Source of the DNA: Thermoproteota archaeon
Lineage (GTDB): Archaea; Thermoproteota; Thermoprotei_A; Sulfolobales; Ignisphaeraceae
DNA length: 64,000 bases
NCBI GenBank assembly: GCA_030550585.1
Contig: JAUQPB010000001.1
Coordinates: 372,001 to 436,000 of the forward strand
Reading direction: 5' to 3'
Below are positions 52,276 to 60,655 of the stretch, one piece after another. The first letter of the stretch is position 1. Each line of letters starts with the position of its first letter. The translations under genes and the position numbers were made by a program. Under the pieces are notes generated by a model. The model did no database searches. It was not told the DNA's origin and saw only the letters and a list, made by a program, of their open reading frames with translations.

Positions 52276-52470
52276 GAACTTCTAAAGCCTTTGTATTGGA
52301 TTATCCGCTAGGCTTATTATAAATAAGAGAAGAAATTAGACTAAGCTAGCATAAGAAAATATATCACTTCTGTGCAAATAAATCTCATTTATCAAATGAT
52401 AAAGGAAATGTAACCAGAATCTGATAATAAATCCTATTGTAAAAGTTCGATCGTCATAGGTTGTAGTTTA
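52276..52470. other. Spacer before the FAD gene
   Basis: A TATA-like TTATTATAAATAAG lies near 52315. Otherwise nothing is recognised. Confidence 0.35.
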
Positions 52471-53493
52471 ATGATAGAAACTGATGTTGTGATAATAGGC
52501 TCTGGTATTGCAGCATTAAAGGCGTACAAAGATTTTTATGATCTTGGATATAGTGCTATAATTATTGATCCAGGTCCCCTTGGAGGAAGTGTCTCTTCTG
52601 TTGGCACTTCATATAAATTTCCAAAAATTCCTATACTAATAGATTATGGACTTAGGAATATGTTTGAGGGGTGTGAATTTTCTTGCTATCCTATAGAATT
52701 AAATACGATAAAGATGGGTGATATAGTTAGTAAGATGCTTGGTTTCGAGAGATTTGAGCCACAGCGTCTGTGGTTTTATGATCTATTCAATATGAAGAAG
52801 GCTTGTTTTACAAGAAATATAGTCGACTGTGTAATTAGAAACTTGGGAATATCTTATTATCTAATTAAAAGAATTGTAAGTGGTATAAGAAGGATATACC
52901 TTGACACAAAGATAATCACTCTATCAATTGGTCTTGCTATAAAATATAAAAAAGTTGTATATACATGGCCTTTGGACATATTAAGAGACTTCATTTTAAC
53001 TAGGAAAAATGAGTTGTATTTAGCGTTAGATGATGTTGCAAAGGCTTTGAAGTATGCATCCCTATTTATTCGTGCATATGTTACTAGAGAAGGTATAGAA
53101 GGATATGGATGTAAAGAAAAGAAGATGAACATATATCTACATTCAACAAAAGCTTCACGGTTTCATACAGCCATTAAAATACCATTACATGAAGATGTAC
53201 ATGTACTTTATGCTGTTACAAGTTATTCGCAAAGCTATCCTCTATTACCAGGAATAGGAGAGAAAATAGATTCTGAGCTTAAAAAACACGGGCTTCTACG
53301 AGATTTCACCAGAGCTCTAGAGATTCAAAATATTGACATGCGCTATGGCATTCTAAACAAAATTGATAGAAAAAGCATAGAAACTCTAAAGGAGCTACTT
53401 TCGCCATTTGATATTAAATTGTTTGGAAGACTTGCTGAGTGGACAGACTACGATATACCTACAATAATTTTTAAACAAACTGCCTTATCGTAA
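52471..53493 (+). CDS. FAD-dependent NAD(P)-binding-fold protein
   Basis: 340 residues. The N-terminal dinucleotide-binding fingerprint is DVVIIGSGIAALKAYKDFYD with acidic-type end IIIDPGPLGGSVSS. The C-terminal GRLAEWTDYDIPTIIF recalls the FAD-contacting end of amine oxidase/UDP-galactopyranose mutase-like proteins. The middle is unassigned. The stop is followed 20 bases later by a 49-codon Cys-rich gene with its own AAGGTGG, so they are likely one operon. Reaction unknown. Confidence 0.7.
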   Translation: MIETDVVIIGSGIAALKAYKDFYDLGYSAIIIDPGPLGGSVSSVGTSYKFPKIPILIDYGLRNMFEGCEFSCYPIELNTIKMGDIVSKMLGFERFEPQRLWFYDLFNMKKACFTRNIVDCVIRNLGISYYLIKRIVSGIRRIYLDTKIITLSIGLAIKYKKVVYTWPLDILRDFILTRKNELYLALDDVAKALKYASLFIRAYVTREGIEGYGCKEKKMNIYLHSTKASRFHTAIKIPLHEDVHVLYAVTSYSQSYPLLPGIGEKIDSELKKHGLLRDFTRALEIQNIDMRYGILNKIDRKSIETLKELLSPFDIKLFGRLAEWTDYDIPTIIFKQTALS

Positions 53494-53513
53494 TAGTGAA
53501 GGTGGTGCATGAA

Positions 53514-53663
53514 TTGAAGATAGATGCTATTAGAAAATGTAATGATCTGTGTGAAGAGATTGTTAACTGTGATGAATGTGAAGATGACTTCTGTGAGGAT
53601 CTGTGTGAAGAAGTTGAAAGGTACTGTGTTACTACATGCGTTGAACAGCTTGGGAATCAATAA
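53514..53663 (+). CDS. 49-residue eight-cysteine protein next to the FAD gene
   Basis: TTG 53514 lies eight bases after GGTGG. The product begins MKIDAIRKCNDLCEEIVNCD and goes on ECEDDFCEDLC, then YCVTTCVEQLGNQ. Cys at residues 9, 13, 19, 22, 27, 31, 38 and 42 give CX3C three times and one CX2C. It is very acidic. The spacing suggests a helical hairpin with paired disulfides or a metal/Fe-S site. It ends in a 32-bp overlap with the convergent gene. No family is known to me. Confidence 0.72.
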   Translation: MKIDAIRKCNDLCEEIVNCDECEDDFCEDLCEEVERYCVTTCVEQLGNQ

Positions 53664-54291
53664 CAATTTTATCGTTTAATTCAATATAATCAATTTTTTC
53701 GGCAATCAGCTGCGCAAGCTGAATAACCTCTTTCAGCATGTTGATCTCTGCAAATAGCTCATCTTCATATTCTTCAGCACGTTTAAGAACCTTCACAAGC
53801 TTTGGTAATACATTAAATGAAAACTGTTGAAACAATCTTATATCAGTTTTCGTTAGCCTCTCTTTGATGCTCATAGTCTTTAATTTGTTTAGCCAATATC
53901 TAGGCCTTAAGCTTTGCAACTGTATTCTTACTAAGGCTATATCTGGGTCATCTAATTCTTCAGATCCTTTGGAGATGCTATTTATTATAGACTCTATTAT
54001 CTCAACGTTGTATTTGAATTTGTACCAGTGCTGGTTCGATGTTTTATACGATGTTTCAATAATTTTATAGTCTCTCTCTAAAGTCTTTAAAAGAAGCGAT
54101 GGATTATAAGAAAATCCCATACTGTTGAGCCTCTCTACAACGCCTCTATAATCGAAATCCCCAAGCATGTTGTTACCATGTAACTTATTTTCTCTTGCAG
54201 CAGCTATCGCAGCTTTCACAACAAACAAGAATCTTTGACCATATCGATGATACGCATCTAGAATGGCAATTCTTAGAGCATCCATACTCAT
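53632..54291 (-). CDS. Hypothetical crenarchaeal protein, helical
   Basis: 219 residues, mostly helical (LRIAILDAYHRYGQRFLFVV, LRPRYWLNKLKTMSIKERLT). A possible winged helix lies in residues 35-90 (GVVERLNSMGFSYNPSLLLK), with a long C-terminal coiled region. It could bind nucleic acid, but no family is recognised. Confidence 0.6.
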   Translation of the reverse strand: MSMDALRIAILDAYHRYGQRFLFVVKAAIAAARENKLHGNNMLGDFDYRGVVERLNSMGFSYNPSLLLKTLERDYKIIETSYKTSNQHWYKFKYNVEIIESIINSISKGSEELDDPDIALVRIQLQSLRPRYWLNKLKTMSIKERLTKTDIRLFQQFSFNVLPKLVKVLKRAEEYEDELFAEINMLKEVIQLAQLIAEKIDYIELNDKIVIDSQAVQRM

Positions 54292-54530
54292 TTTGTAACC
54301 TCGTTATTAATTTTTCTGTTGCAAACAAAAAAGTGTAGACTATATAAATCCTCACACGTTTACACAAATGCCGATGTAGTTGCTTTGATCATAAGTTTGT
54401 ATTACTTTATCTTCTTTAACATTTCTACGTCCTCAAATTACATTGTTACTTAGCTATACCATATGAAGTGATATTAGGACTAAAGAACATGTGTCGAAAG
54501 GGGGTTATATTGTGTTCGCACAAGGTAATG

Positions 54531-54584
54531 TCAGTTGGGTAAGTTCATATCATTGTGTTCATCAATACGGGGATAACTCATCAT
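54531..54584 (-). ncRNA. C/D box guide sRNA, candidate target at the 23S peptidyl-transferase centre
   Basis: On the minus strand: C box ATGATGA (54584-54578), 12-nt guide GTTATCCCCGTA, D' TTGA, 8-nt spacer, C' ATGATAT, 12-nt guide GAACTTACCCAA, D box CTGA (54534-54531). This symmetrical 12/12 layout is the archaeal standard. The first guide is complementary to CGGGGAUAAC, the universal 23S segment that holds A2451. The rule of 5 upstream of D' would point to the G equivalent to E. coli 2445. A TTTAAA box lies 30 bases upstream. The second target is unknown. Confidence 0.68.
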
Positions 54585-54610
54585 CTAAATTCCATCAACA
54601 ATTAAAAAGG

Positions 54611-54620
54611 TCTTTAAATT
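54611..54620. promoter_or_regulatory. TATA-like box between the sRNA and the DUF211 gene
   Basis: AATTTAAAGA on the minus strand, about 30 bases before the sRNA C box. The TTTAAA core is symmetrical and also lies about 26 bases before the ATG of the plus-strand gene, so both may use it. Confidence 0.4.
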
Positions 54621-54643
54621 TTTAGTTTAAGTGGTATCATTAA

Positions 54644-54901
54644 ATGGTTTTAGTAAAGATTGTTGTACAAGCTTACAAGATATTTGATAGAGTAACGATC
54701 ATTGATGTAGCTAATCAGTTATTGAAACTTGATGGTGTTAAGAGCGTTGATATAAAGGTTAATGATGTGGACGCCGAATCTATTCACTTAACAATATCTA
54801 TAGAGGGAATTGACTTAGATTTTGAGAAGATAAGAAGTACATTGGATAGTCTTAATACTGTGATAAGCAGTGTTGATGAGATTATAGCGACTAAGGATTG
54901 A
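54644..54901 (+). CDS. DUF211 family archaeal protein
   Basis: 85 residues. LVKIVVQAYKIFDRVTIIDV, LLKLDGVKSVDIKVNDVDAE and ILHLTISIEG-like text match DUF211, a small ferredoxin-like fold that forms oligomers in archaea. Function is not known. It is probably leaderless. Confidence 0.85.
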   Translation: MVLVKIVVQAYKIFDRVTIIDVANQLLKLDGVKSVDIKVNDVDAESIHLTISIEGIDLDFEKIRSTLDSLNTVISSVDEIIATKD

Positions 54902-55017
54902 AAATTTAAGTCAATTACTTGGTTTATTTATAATATTATTGTTTCTAGTCTACATGTCCATAACCACATATTAAGCTTTTTACACCGATAACAATCGGCA
55001 GCAGGTGAAGCACATTA

Positions 55018-55977
55018 GTAAATGTTCTTTGCTCTAGATGCAAAAAGAACAATGCTATATTTTATCAAGTACATACTGGGTTAAGATTATGCAAAAACTG
55101 TTTTATTGAAGATGTTAAGCAAAGAGTTCTAGAACAGATGAACAGATATCAAATGATATTACCTGGAGATAATGTATTGATAGGGGTTTCAGGAGGGAAA
55201 GACAGCTATGTATTATTAAGAATACTAGCTGAAGTCCATAGTACTTCAAAGATTGTTGGTTTAATGATTGAAGAGGGTATCCATGAATATAACAGAGCAG
55301 ATGTGTTTGCTTTCTTGAAAAAGGTGTGCAATGAAATTGGTGTTGACTGTTTAATTACCAGCATCAAGAAAGAGCTTGGCTATAGTGTAGATGATTTCAT
55401 TTCTCTACAAATAGAGAAGTATGGTACACTCAAAATAAGTGCTTGTACATATTGTGGTATTGCAAGGAGAAGAATTTTAAATGCTTACGCCAGAATGCTA
55501 GGTGCAGATAAAGTTGCTACAGGGCATAACCTAGACGATGAGGTTCAAACCTATTTGATAAACATATTGAGAGGCGATATAATGAGACTTGTACAACTAC
55601 ACCCCCTAAGCATGACCCACAGCAAGTTACTTGTGAAAAGGGTTAAGCCACTTAGAACGATATATGAGTATGAAACATCGTTTTTAGCCTACATAGAAAA
55701 TTTCAGATTTCAAGAAACGGAATGCCCATACATTTTAGAGAGACCTACACTAAGATCAAGGATTCGGGAAATGATTAAAGAATTAGAAAGAAGTTATCCT
55801 GACATCCAAATTAGGTTTTTGAGATATATAGACAACATTTTAGAGCCTTTCGTTAAATCAAGCAATGAGAATTTTGTGAATCTACCCCTATGCTCCCAAT
55901 GTGGAGAGCCTACTGCACCAGGCAGAAGCATTTGCAAATTCTGTGAGTTGGTAAACAGCATTGTATTAAATAAGTAG
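55018..55977 (+). CDS. TtuA/Ncs6-type tRNA 2-thiolation enzyme; start codon unclear
   Basis: About 319 residues. The N-terminal zinc ribbon VLCSRCKK...LCKNCFIE begins upstream of the first ATG (55138) and is required by the family. PP-loop LIGVSGGKDSYVLLRILAEV, catalytic CTYCGIARRRIL with GHNLDDEVQTYLINILRGD, and C-terminal zinc ribbon LPLCSQCGEP...SICKFCEL. It puts sulfur on tRNA U54 or U34 using an Urm1-like carrier such as that at 31.4 kb. AGGTGA at 55003 precedes only TTA (55015) or GTA (55018) in frame. One extra T near 55030 would connect ATG 55022. Confidence 0.88.
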   Translation, partial: VNVLCSRCKKNNAIFYQVHTGLRLCKNCFIEDVKQRVLEQMNRYQMILPGDNVLIGVSGGKDSYVLLRILAEVHSTSKIVGLMIEEGIHEYNRADVFAFLKKVCNEIGVDCLITSIKKELGYSVDDFISLQIEKYGTLKISACTYCGIARRRILNAYARMLGADKVATGHNLDDEVQTYLINILRGDIMRLVQLHPLSMTHSKLLVKRVKPLRTIYEYETSFLAYIENFRFQETECPYILERPTLRSRIREMIKELERSYPDIQIRFLRYIDNILEPFVKSSNENFVNLPLCSQCGEPTAPGRSICKFCELVNSIVLNK

Positions 55978-56108
55978 TGAATTGCACAATACGGATATCG
56001 CACCTTCTGTCAAAAGCTATTTGAAGACTGTATTAAGAGATATAACATTATGAATTAAAGCATTTAAAGTGTTATTTTATAAAACTGTTATAGTAGTGGT
56101 TGCACATT

Positions 56109-57098
56109 ATGAGGATTAAAATAGAGGAAGAAATGCCGAAAGCAACCTTCGCCATAAATAATTTGATTGAGGACTACTCATTTCAGGGGCGTGAAACCCA
56201 AGTTGTTTCCAAGATCGCATTTCCCCAATACAAACCATTAAAGGGGTATCTAATTATAGCAGTTTCAAGTAACGATAGAATTAATGACATTATAAAATGG
56301 AAAGTATCATTAAATAACATTGCACTCACACGAGAATTTAGACCACATATAGATGTAAAAATAGATGAAAAAACCTATCAAGCAGTATTTGCATATGAAA
56401 TCTCAAAAATACTATCATCAACGGATTTGACATTGAAGATAAGCTATGAGGGTAAAGACAAAATAAAAATAGATACCGCGTCACTTCTAACGTTTCATCA
56501 GTACGACGACGACAATGTCTACGTCTCATGTATAAGTGAAGTTGTTCAATTAAATGACTATGAAATGATATTACCAACAGTTAACAATAAAGACTATAAA
56601 GAATCAACTATTTACATGGGTGTCACAGCTCAAAAGCCATCGACTCTCCTCATAAATGCTAACAATAGTAATGACAGTAATACATTTATATTAAGAGAAG
56701 GTTTCAACTTAATTGAAGCTAGTCTAAGTAGATATAGAACAGCTGATAGGATCACGCTAAAATGTGATGATCAATCAGCAAGACATTTGTTTAGATGTGT
56801 AACATATTCATCCATAAGTTATCCCAATTTAGAGCTAGAACATCGCAGAATTGATAACAGCAATATAGATTTGGTAATAAAAAACATAGGTGTTGCAAAA
56901 GCTGATCATATTGAATTAATTATATTGAGAAGCGGATTACCAATACAAAAATTTGTTGTAGGACCTATGGAAGCAAATGAAGAGAGAAATGTAAGGTTGT
57001 CATTACCGATGTTCAACGACATCAACAAGAAAATGACTATAAGAGTTATATGGAGAAAAGCATTAAGAACGTTTGTAAAAGACTATCAAATTACCTAG
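56109..57098 (+). CDS. Hypothetical beta-rich protein
   Basis: About 329 residues, likely start ATG 56109 behind GTGGT. It consists of several predicted beta-sandwich segments (LKISYEGKDKIKIDTASLLT, LVIKNIGVAKADHIELIILR); the last resembles a CARDB/NEW3-like 'KNxGxAxA' fold. There is no signal peptide, so it is cytoplasmic. No enzyme motif. Confidence 0.6.
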   Translation: MRIKIEEEMPKATFAINNLIEDYSFQGRETQVVSKIAFPQYKPLKGYLIIAVSSNDRINDIIKWKVSLNNIALTREFRPHIDVKIDEKTYQAVFAYEISKILSSTDLTLKISYEGKDKIKIDTASLLTFHQYDDDNVYVSCISEVVQLNDYEMILPTVNNKDYKESTIYMGVTAQKPSTLLINANNSNDSNTFILREGFNLIEASLSRYRTADRITLKCDDQSARHLFRCVTYSSISYPNLELEHRRIDNSNIDLVIKNIGVAKADHIELIILRSGLPIQKFVVGPMEANEERNVRLSLPMFNDINKKMTIRVIWRKALRTFVKDYQIT

Positions 57099-57146
57099 TT
57101 GTACCTTTGTTCATTAGCTACATTATTCTTTTCCGACTTGTTTGCA

Positions 57147-57458
57147 TCATTGCTGAGTAGCTGTAGCTATAAATATTCTTGCTGGTTTTGCCTTTTTTGC
57201 ATTGACGAGCTCCTTTACCTGTTCTAAAAACCTCTTTAGATTTTCAACATTCTCCTTGTAAACGCTTTTTCTTCTCGGATCTATAGGTATATTGAGTTGT
57301 TTAGCTATTTTGCAATTTACTCCAGCTTCTTTTAGTTCTCCTAGGCTATATCCTTTCCCAATTTTGAATCCAACTTCAATTCCTCTGTATTTCACCAACG
57401 ATACTCTTTTAACCTTTGGTGGCGGAATCTCAATCGTGATACAACATTCTGTTGCCAT
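57147..57458 (-). CDS. rpl13e: Ribosomal protein L13e (eL13)
   Basis: 103 residues. VSLVKYRGIEVGFKIGKGYS, LGELKEAGVNCKIAKQLNIP and IDPRRKSVYKENVENLKRFL match crenarchaeal L13e, which euryarchaea lack. The gene is followed upstream by hjc on the same strand. Confidence 0.88.
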   Translation of the reverse strand: MATECCITIEIPPPKVKRVSLVKYRGIEVGFKIGKGYSLGELKEAGVNCKIAKQLNIPIDPRRKSVYKENVENLKRFLEQVKELVNAKKAKPARIFIATATQQ

Positions 57459-57505
57459 GTTATATAGACCCCTTTCTAAAACACCATCATTATATTACGT
57501 GGGAT

Positions 57506-57994
57506 TTATAAGCTATTCTCAGACACAGATTTTGAATTCATGAATTTGTCCAATCCTATTGAGAGCTTTCTTGAGAGATAGGTAAAAAGATCTTCAGCGC
57601 TTTCTATAACCTCCTTCCCAATTCTAATATTTTTATTCGATATAGTTTCACTTGCTATAATCTTGTTCAGTTCTATGACCCTCCATGTCTTTAATGAGTC
57701 TATCCTTATTGCAAGCAAAGGTTCTCCACCAGCTCTTCTCGCAAATTCAATAATTTTAAGAACCTGCTTAGACTCTACGTAGATAGTTTTCAATTCCTTT
57801 CTTCTTTTGACCTCAAAAACAAATATCTTAGAATCTTTTAACGCAACTAGATCTGGATATACCCCCCTCTTTATTTTAGCTCCACTAGCAGGTCCTCTGA
57901 TAACAGCAAAGCCCATTTTCCACAATTTCCTGACCAGCTCACGCTCTGCACTAGCCCCACTACTTTTAATTCTTTTCGTATTTGCATCAGACAT
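57506..57994 (-). CDS. hjc: Holliday junction resolvase Hjc
   Basis: 162 residues. SAERELVRKLWKMGFAVIRG carries the first catalytic Glu, PASGAKIKRGVYPDLVAL the Asp, and KIFVFEVKRRKE the Glu-x-Lys of the nuclease fold. It cuts four-way junctions symmetrically. The PINA-like branch-migration ATPase gene lies directly upstream, 22 bases away, on the same strand. Confidence 0.94.
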   Translation of the reverse strand: MSDANTKRIKSSGASAERELVRKLWKMGFAVIRGPASGAKIKRGVYPDLVALKDSKIFVFEVKRRKELKTIYVESKQVLKIIEFARRAGGEPLLAIRIDSLKTWRVIELNKIIASETISNKNIRIGKEVIESAEDLFTYLSRKLSIGLDKFMNSKSVSENSL

Positions 57995-58016
57995 GGCACT
58001 AACTCTGCGCCCTTGT

Positions 58017-59570
58017 TTACGAAATCTTCAAGTCTATTTCAAAGCCCATTTTATCTAATTTCTTCCTTATTTTTCTCAGTATTTTTAAGGTGTTGGAGTT
58101 GTAGAATGCTCTGGGGATAGACACCGTAACTGTTTTACCACTTACATCGACGTTGGCATAGGGCATGAGCCTTCTCACAACATTTAATGCTCTTTCAGCT
58201 ATCATTTCACCATGTATTTTCCTGACAGGAACCACAACTGTTTGTTCTCCAAAAACGTATATCTCGTATTCAAGCTCATTTGTCAGGAAATCTCTAACCT
58301 CAACGACAGGTCTAGCCAGATCTGCTTCCCTTAAGCCTGTTGGCAACCTCACTGTAAGCGATAGTTCGTACACCTTTGAAACTCGTCCTCTATCTATGAA
58401 TATTACAGTGTCTATTATACTTGGTATCATACCTATGTCAACACGTCTAATAAACCTCTGTATAGCGTCTATTGGCGATGTTGCATGAACAACTCCTATC
58501 ATACCTATTCCCGCCAATCTTAGATCTGTATATATAGCGAAGTCCTCATCATCTCTCATCTCATCAAAGACCGTATAGTCTGGTCTGCTTAGCAAGAGTA
58601 TATCGTGGAGATCTCTTGAAGAAGCATAGTGCTTTGAATATTGTGCTACAGTTGGTGGCAACCTCATATCTCTTGGAGACTCAATTGTTTTCACAATTTT
58701 TCCCATCCTAGCATAGTATTCTGCCAGAGCTTGCGCAAAGGTTGTTTTTCCCATACCAGGTGCTCCTGCAATCAGTATGCCCTCCGCCTTCTCATTTAGC
58801 CTCTTAACAAGTTTTTCAGGTAAATTATAGTCCTCTAGCCTCAGCTTTACAATAGGCCTAGTAATTGTTATTTCGTATGCCAATGATACAGGCGGTGCCA
58901 CAATCACTATCCTATAATCCTTTAACTGAATCAGCATAATTCCTTGTCGCTCGGTCTCAATGATCCCCTCCCCACTTCTAGCCCTCCTAACTATATCCTC
59001 AACAAGCATCTCAGCTTCAGCCTTAGTTACAGGAGCATCACTGACTGGAACAAGCCTCCAATCACCAGGTCTTCCTTTCTTAGCTGTAATAGGCGCTCCT
59101 TCTTTTATATGCAAACTCAGCGTTTCTTCATCTATATATTTTTCAAACCACAATCCCTCACCATCTTTATCCTCTATAATCAACACATCTATGCCCATTG
59201 CTTTGCAAACTAATTGCTGTAGAGAATCCTTAGTGATGACCTTGCCACCTAGCTTCTTCGCCAAATCTCTTACCACACCATTTACAATATCTACACCAAG
59301 TTCCTTTATCTCTCTAGACCCTCCCTCAACAATCTCTATGACTGTTCCTATCTCCTCCACATCATAATTCCTCACCTCAGCCAACTCCTGCAAACCAATA
59401 TACCCAATAGCACTACCGTTCCTGGCCATAGCTTCAAGATATGTTATAAGTTCTTTGGGTATAACAATCCTTCCTCTAACCAAACCTCTCCTCACTATTT
59501 TAGATAAACTCCTCGTGATAATAACTGATACATCAGGAATATACACATCCTCAAAAGCTATTTTGACCAT
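58017..59570 (-). CDS. PIN-AAA-KH ATPase, PINA-like Holliday-junction helicase
   Basis: 517 residues. The N-terminal PIN domain starts with VYIPDVSVIITRSL, with acidic residues later in AMGIDVLIIEDKDGEGL. The PilT/VirB11-like ATPase has Walker A GILIAGAPGMGKTTFAQALA and DYTVFDEMRDDEDF. A KH domain ends the protein. In Sulfolobus the homologue PINA migrates Holliday junctions and is stimulated by Hjc; the adjacent hjc here agrees. Confidence 0.92.
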   Translation of the reverse strand: MVKIAFEDVYIPDVSVIITRSLSKIVRRGLVRGRIVIPKELITYLEAMARNGSAIGYIGLQELAEVRNYDVEEIGTVIEIVEGGSREIKELGVDIVNGVVRDLAKKLGGKVITKDSLQQLVCKAMGIDVLIIEDKDGEGLWFEKYIDEETLSLHIKEGAPITAKKGRPGDWRLVPVSDAPVTKAEAEMLVEDIVRRARSGEGIIETERQGIMLIQLKDYRIVIVAPPVSLAYEITITRPIVKLRLEDYNLPEKLVKRLNEKAEGILIAGAPGMGKTTFAQALAEYYARMGKIVKTIESPRDMRLPPTVAQYSKHYASSRDLHDILLLSRPDYTVFDEMRDDEDFAIYTDLRLAGIGMIGVVHATSPIDAIQRFIRRVDIGMIPSIIDTVIFIDRGRVSKVYELSLTVRLPTGLREADLARPVVEVRDFLTNELEYEIYVFGEQTVVVPVRKIHGEMIAERALNVVRRLMPYANVDVSGKTVTVSIPRAFYNSNTLKILRKIRKKLDKMGFEIDLKIS

Positions 59571-59760
59571 GTTCCGTAGACCATATACAATTCCATGACA
59601 ATTACTCTATTATCATCTATACAAGAGTCTTAGAAAGGCTTAAAAATTGATAGTATAAATTCGAATGGTTCTAACACATAACGTAAAATCTTAAGATGAT
59701 ATTCCTCGTAATCCCGATAGCTCGACAATTTATTGTATCCAACAGACCAGCATTACTATT
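59571..59760. other. Spacer
   Basis: Intergenic region upstream of the PINA gene; nothing recognised. Confidence 0.4.
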
Positions 59761-60183
59761 TTAAATGCTAAAACCTAGGTTTCTCAGCCTTTCATATATA
59801 TGCTCTGCCTCATCCTCAAAAACCTCAATCGCGCTCTTCATCTTGTTTTTATCAATTTTTATCTCATTCCTTTTCATAAGATCGACTACCAGCGATAGCT
59901 TAGCAAGATCTTGATCCGAGCCTCTTCTTGCCTTCAGCACAATCCAACACTCTTTTGCTAAACATGTAATTTTTTCACCACCTATCTCGTATTCCTGTCT
60001 ACATAGATCTATTAATTCCTGCGGTATGTAGAAATCCATAACATTTTCAAAAAGCTCAACAACCACCTCCTCATCATTTACAGTCATTGATACTGATGGT
60101 GTTCCAAGCACCGTAACACCTGTGCTCCAGCCTCTGTTCTGAGCTATGTCATATATCCTATCAGCTTCTAGCAATGGACTCAT
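59761..60183 (-). CDS. Nucleotidyltransferase-like protein; conserved N-terminus lies upstream of the first ATG
   Basis: From ATG 60183 this is 140 residues, but the in-frame sequence before it continues the fold: IVIGDTCLNIELGNKSFEGD, then IDLFVTSMSP. The 'G(D)T...D(I)D' text resembles the nucleotidyltransferase (MNT) active site. The frame is open back to the TAG of rpl40e with no canonical start. ATG 60337 would give MVYAIYIKHIAKAIRELAKE if the AAA at 60314-60316 had two A. The real protein is then about 190 residues. Substrate unknown. Confidence 0.7.
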   Translation of the reverse strand: MSPLLEADRIYDIAQNRGWSTGVTVLGTPSVSMTVNDEEVVVELFENVMDFYIPQELIDLCRQEYEIGGEKITCLAKECWIVLKARRGSDQDLAKLSLVVDLMKRNEIKIDKNKMKSAIEVFEDEAEHIYERLRNLGFSI

Positions 60184-60345
60184 AGAGGTTACAAATAGGT
60201 CTATGTCTCCCTCAAATGATTTGTTTCCAAGCTCAATGTTTAAACATGTATCCCCAATTACGATTCCTTCTATGCCCTCCTTGGCTAGCTCCCTAATAGC
60301 CTTTGCAATATGCTTTAATGTATATTGCGTAAACCATCCCCAACA

Positions 60346-60513
60346 CTACTTCTTCATAGCAACCTGCTTTCTCTTGAACCTAAGGTTAGTACTTCTGCAT
60401 CTTCTGCATCTAGTTGCTGTCGGCGGATTTAAAGCACCACATCTTCGACACACTTTCTTGTTTAAAATCCTCGACTCGACAATCTTCATTAGCTCTGGAT
60501 CTGTAACAGGCAT
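60346..60513 (-). CDS. rpl40e: Ribosomal protein L40e (eL40)
   Basis: 55 residues, ATG 60513 to TAG 60346. [38 protein letters not shown] with a C4 zinc ribbon, and the tail [12 protein letters not shown] are the archaeal L40e hallmarks. The nucleotidyltransferase-like gene follows on the same strand. Confidence 0.95.
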   Translation of the reverse strand: MPVTDPELMKIVESRILNKKVCRRCGALNPPTATRCRRCRSTNLRFKRKQVAMKK

Positions 60514-60655
60514 TTTATATGCACTCTCTTACAATTATTCAGGATACTTCATATAAGCTCTAAAATGTTTTAAATTTATAAGCTAAACGTCCAACACATT
60601 ACATAGGAGTAAAACACCAAAACAACTATAGCATTTCAATTGAGTGAGTAAAACG

